Shown: positions 5,947-7,690 of the stretch, one piece after another
Numbering within the stretch: position 1 is the stretch's first letter
How the letters are laid out: every line of letters begins with the position of its first letter
From: Actinomycetes bacterium
GTDB taxonomy: Bacteria; Actinomycetota; Acidimicrobiia; Acidimicrobiales; Ilumatobacteraceae
DNA length: 7,690 nucleotides
NCBI GenBank assembly: GCA_023417265.1
Contig: JAEZFY010000335.1
Coordinates: 1-7,690, forward strand
Direction of reading: 5' to 3'
Translations under genes and position numbers: made by a program
Notes under the pieces: generated by a model
The model's input: only the letters and a program-made list of their open reading frames with translations
What the model was told of the DNA's origin: nothing
Databases searched by the model: none

Positions 5947-7359
5947 ATGAGTGAGATCTACGACCTGGTCGTCATCGGTGGGGGTCCGGGGGGCTACTCG
6001 GCGGCGCTGTACGGCGCCTCGGCGGGCCTCAAGGTGGCGCTCGTCGAGAAGGATGCGCTCGGTGGCACATGCTTGAACCGTGGCTGCATCCCCGCCAAGG
6101 CGTTCCTCGAGACGGCGGCCGTCAAGCGGCACGTCGATCACGCCGCCGACTTCGGCATCGAAGCGGCCGAGCCGCGGGTCGACTTCGCCGTCGCCCAAGC
6201 CCGCAAGCAGAAGATCGTCGCCGGCCTGGTCGGTGGCATCGCGGCGATGTGCAAGGGCCGCAAGGTCGAGGTGTTCAACGGGGTCGGGATGCTCGGCGCC
6301 GGCCGCACGGTGTCGGTGTCGATGGCCGACGGCTCGTCGGCCCGGATCAGCGGCGACGCGGTCATCATCGCCGCCGGTTCGGTACCGCGCCTGATCCCGG
6401 GGTTCGACGTGGGGGGGCCGGTGATGACCAGCGACGAGGTGCTGATGCTCGACACCGTCCCGCCGCGCATGGCCGTGATCGGCGGCGGCGTGATCGGTAT
6501 AGAGTTCGCCTCGGCGTTCGCCGACCTCGGCGCCAAGGTGACCGTGCTCGAGTTCCTCCCGAAGATCCTGCCCGGGCTCGACGCCGACCTCACCAACGTC
6601 GTCGTCCGCGCCCTGAAGAAGCGCGGGGTCGACATCAAGACGGGTGTCAAGGTCACCGGCCACACGCCCGACGGTTCCGGCGCGACGTCGGTGCAGTTCG
6701 GCCCCGACGGGGGCGCCCAGGAATCGGTCGACGTCGACGCCGTGGTGGTGGCGGTCGGGCGGCGCCCGTTCGCCGACCAGCTCGGCCTCGAGGGCACGGG
6801 CGTGAAGGTCACCGAGCGCGGTTTCATCGAGGTCGACGAGTACTGCCAGACCGGCGAGCCGGGCGTCTACGCGGTGGGCGACGTGATCGACACCCCGGCG
6901 CTCGCCCACGTCGGGTACGCCGAAGCGGTGTTGGCGATCAAGCACATGCTCGGCGAGCAGCCGCTGCCGGTCGCCTACGACCGGGTCCCGATGGCGATCT
7001 ACTCGCATCCCGAGGTGGCCTGGGCCGGGCTCGGCGAGGACGCCGCCAAGCAGCAGGGCATCGACGTGGTGGTCGGCAAGCACCCGTTCAAGTTCAACTC
7101 GCGGGCCCAGATCGTCGGCGAGACCGACGGGCTCGTCAAGGTCGTCGCCGCCAAGAACGCCGACGGCACGGCCGGCCAGGTGCTCGGGGTCCACATGGTG
7201 GGACCGTGGGTCACCGAGCAGCTCTCGGGCGGCTACCTTGCCGTGAACTGGGAGGCAACGGTCGACGAGGTCGCCGCCTTCATCCAACCCCACCCCAGCC
7301 TCACGGAGTTGTTCGGCGAGACGATGTTGTCGCTCACCGGCCGCGACTTCAACGGCTGA
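5947..7359 (+). CDS. lpd: Dihydrolipoamide dehydrogenase (E3)
   Basis: The 470-residue flavoprotein has the usual E3 length. It reoxidises the dihydrolipoyl arm of 2-oxoacid dehydrogenase complexes (and possibly glycine cleavage), passing electrons through FAD to NAD+ in the cytoplasm. The FAD-binding GGGPGG is at 11-16. The redox disulfide is Cys42/Cys47 in GGTCLNRGCIPAK. IIAAGSVP (140-147) and a second Rossmann motif, GGGVIG (179-184), mark the central and NAD domains. YAVGDV (308-313) is the second FAD contact. The C-terminal HPSLTE supplies the catalytic His449-Glu454 dyad from the partner subunit of the dimer. All key residues are present. The ATG start is fixed by the FAD fold starting at residue 5 and by the TACCGT box just upstream. 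The E2 gene follows after 56 bp, so the two are probably one transcription unit. Confidence 0.97.
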   Translation: MSEIYDLVVIGGGPGGYSAALYGASAGLKVALVEKDALGGTCLNRGCIPAKAFLETAAVKRHVDHAADFGIEAAEPRVDFAVAQARKQKIVAGLVGGIAAMCKGRKVEVFNGVGMLGAGRTVSVSMADGSSARISGDAVIIAAGSVPRLIPGFDVGGPVMTSDEVLMLDTVPPRMAVIGGGVIGIEFASAFADLGAKVTVLEFLPKILPGLDADLTNVVVRALKKRGVDIKTGVKVTGHTPDGSGATSVQFGPDGGAQESVDVDAVVVAVGRRPFADQLGLEGTGVKVTERGFIEVDEYCQTGEPGVYAVGDVIDTPALAHVGYAEAVLAIKHMLGEQPLPVAYDRVPMAIYSHPEVAWAGLGEDAAKQQGIDVVVGKHPFKFNSRAQIVGETDGLVKVVAAKNADGTAGQVLGVHMVGPWVTEQLSGGYLAVNWEATVDEVAAFIQPHPSLTELFGETMLSLTGRDFNG

Positions 7360-7398
7360 CATGACCGTCCCGTACCGCACCACCGTGTCCGAATCAAC

Positions 7399-7403
7399 AG
7401 GAG
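7399..7403 (+). promoter_or_regulatory. Shine-Dalgarno site of the E2 gene (AGGAG)
   Basis: AGGAG lies 12 bases before the ATG at 7416, somewhat farther than usual. It is the only clear Shine-Dalgarno-like sequence seen before a gene in this window. This fits an internal operon gene that cannot use a leaderless start. Confidence 0.5.
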
Positions 7404-7415
7404 CAGCGCCCCGCT

Positions 7416-7690
7416 ATGGCTGACGTCACCCTTCCGCAACTCGGCGAAACCGTCACCGAGGGCACGATCACGCAGTGGTTCAAGCAGGTCGGCGACCAGA
7501 TCGCCGCCGACGAGCCGCTGTTCGAGATCTCCACCGACAAGGTCGACACCGAGGTGCCCTCGCCCGTGTCGGGCGTGGTGCTCGAGATCCGTGCCGCAGA
7601 GGGCGACACGATCGAGGTCGGCACCGTCGTGGCCGTCGTCGGCGACTCCGACGGCGCCGCCGCCGCGCCGGAACCCGCCGCGGCTTCCCC
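7416..7690 (+). CDS. sucB: Lipoyl-bearing E2 acyltransferase of a 2-oxoacid dehydrogenase, N-terminal part (3' truncated by window)
   Basis: The first 91 codons are visible and the frame runs off the window. They encode a complete biotinyl/lipoyl domain: MADVTLPQLGETVTEGTI, then WFKQVGD, and the lipoylation hairpin STDKVDTEVPSP with Lys42 as the modified residue, then SGVVLEI and GTVVAVVG. An Ala/Pro-rich flexible linker starts at about residue 81. The catalytic acyltransferase domain and any peripheral-subunit-binding domain lie beyond the edge. In E2 proteins the lipoyl arm carries the acyl group between E1, the E2 core and Lpd, whose gene is immediately upstream. The opening and the TDKVDTE form match actinobacterial 2-oxoglutarate/pyruvate dehydrogenase E2 (SucB), but a branched-chain or pyruvate E2 cannot be excluded without the C-terminal domain. 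A second lipoyl domain may follow, as often in this group. Confidence 0.88.
   Translation, partial: MADVTLPQLGETVTEGTITQWFKQVGDQIAADEPLFEISTDKVDTEVPSPVSGVVLEIRAAEGDTIEVGTVVAVVGDSDGAAAAPEPAAAS

Noticed and set aside
5444..5954. Tiny frames starting at the GTG of each GGTACCGTG (5444-5458 and 5937-5954) that overlap the true gene starts
   Set aside because: If TACCGT is the -10 box, these GTG codons would lie upstream of the transcript start; such short frames are expected by chance.
5908..7383. A 491-residue open frame on the minus strand spanning all of lpd
   Set aside because: It is an antisense shadow caused by the high third-position GC of lpd: low-complexity Arg/Asp/His/Gly-rich translation, no domain signature, while lpd opposite has every catalytic motif.
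1..7690. CRISPR arrays, tRNA/rRNA genes, transposases, toxin-antitoxin or phage-defence genes
   Set aside because: None seen: no regularly spaced DNA repeats, no cloverleaf-like sequence, no transposase or nuclease signatures, and almost all of the window is occupied by the six coding regions described.

Overview
The window is a very GC-rich, densely coded bacterial segment. Its strong third-position G/C bias makes long antisense shadow frames. GTG starts, SD-poor gene starts with TANNNT boxes a few bases upstream, an actinobacterial-type lipoyl acyltransferase start, and a secreted protein carrying 'ALNVTAV...VDVAGWF' repeats point to Actinobacteriota. Acidimicrobiia (Ilumatobacter-like) is my best guess from memory of such repeat proteins; this is an inference.

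Layout. (i) 1-3119 (+): a large secreted modular protein, open at its 5' end. It has a SpoIID-like GHG segment, a peptidoglycan-binding domain, the SpoIID/LytB core, an SGNH hydrolase and three C-terminal tandem repeats. It converges, 12 bp apart, on (ii) argJ (3132-4280, -), which lies 4 bp downstream of (iii) a MarR-family regulator (4285-4764, -). (iv) A 115-bp divergent intergenic region holds a leaderless-type -10 for the regulator, a -35/-10 pair for the other direction and a 22-bp imperfect palindrome that could be the MarR operator. (v) A cytoplasmic YceI-family protein (4880-5422, +). (vi) A small single-pass membrane protein of unknown function (5455-5850, +), closed by a strong GC hairpin that begins at its stop codon. 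(vii) lpd, dihydrolipoamide dehydrogenase (5947-7359, +). (viii) The first 91 codons of a lipoyl-bearing E2 acyltransferase, probably sucB (7416 to the window end).

How the genes work together. lpd and the E2 gene form a 2-oxoacid dehydrogenase unit: Lpd reoxidises the lipoyl arm carried by E2. MarR and the YceI protein form a divergent regulator/target-like pair, and argJ may be co-transcribed with marR, an unusual setting for an arginine gene. The modular wall protein appears independent.

There is no CRISPR array, IS element, tRNA/rRNA or recognisable defence system, and no gene-free stretch longer than 115 bp. The most distinctive items are the architecture of the secreted protein, the same GGTACCGTG element just upstream of two successive genes, and the marR-argJ/yceI arrangement.
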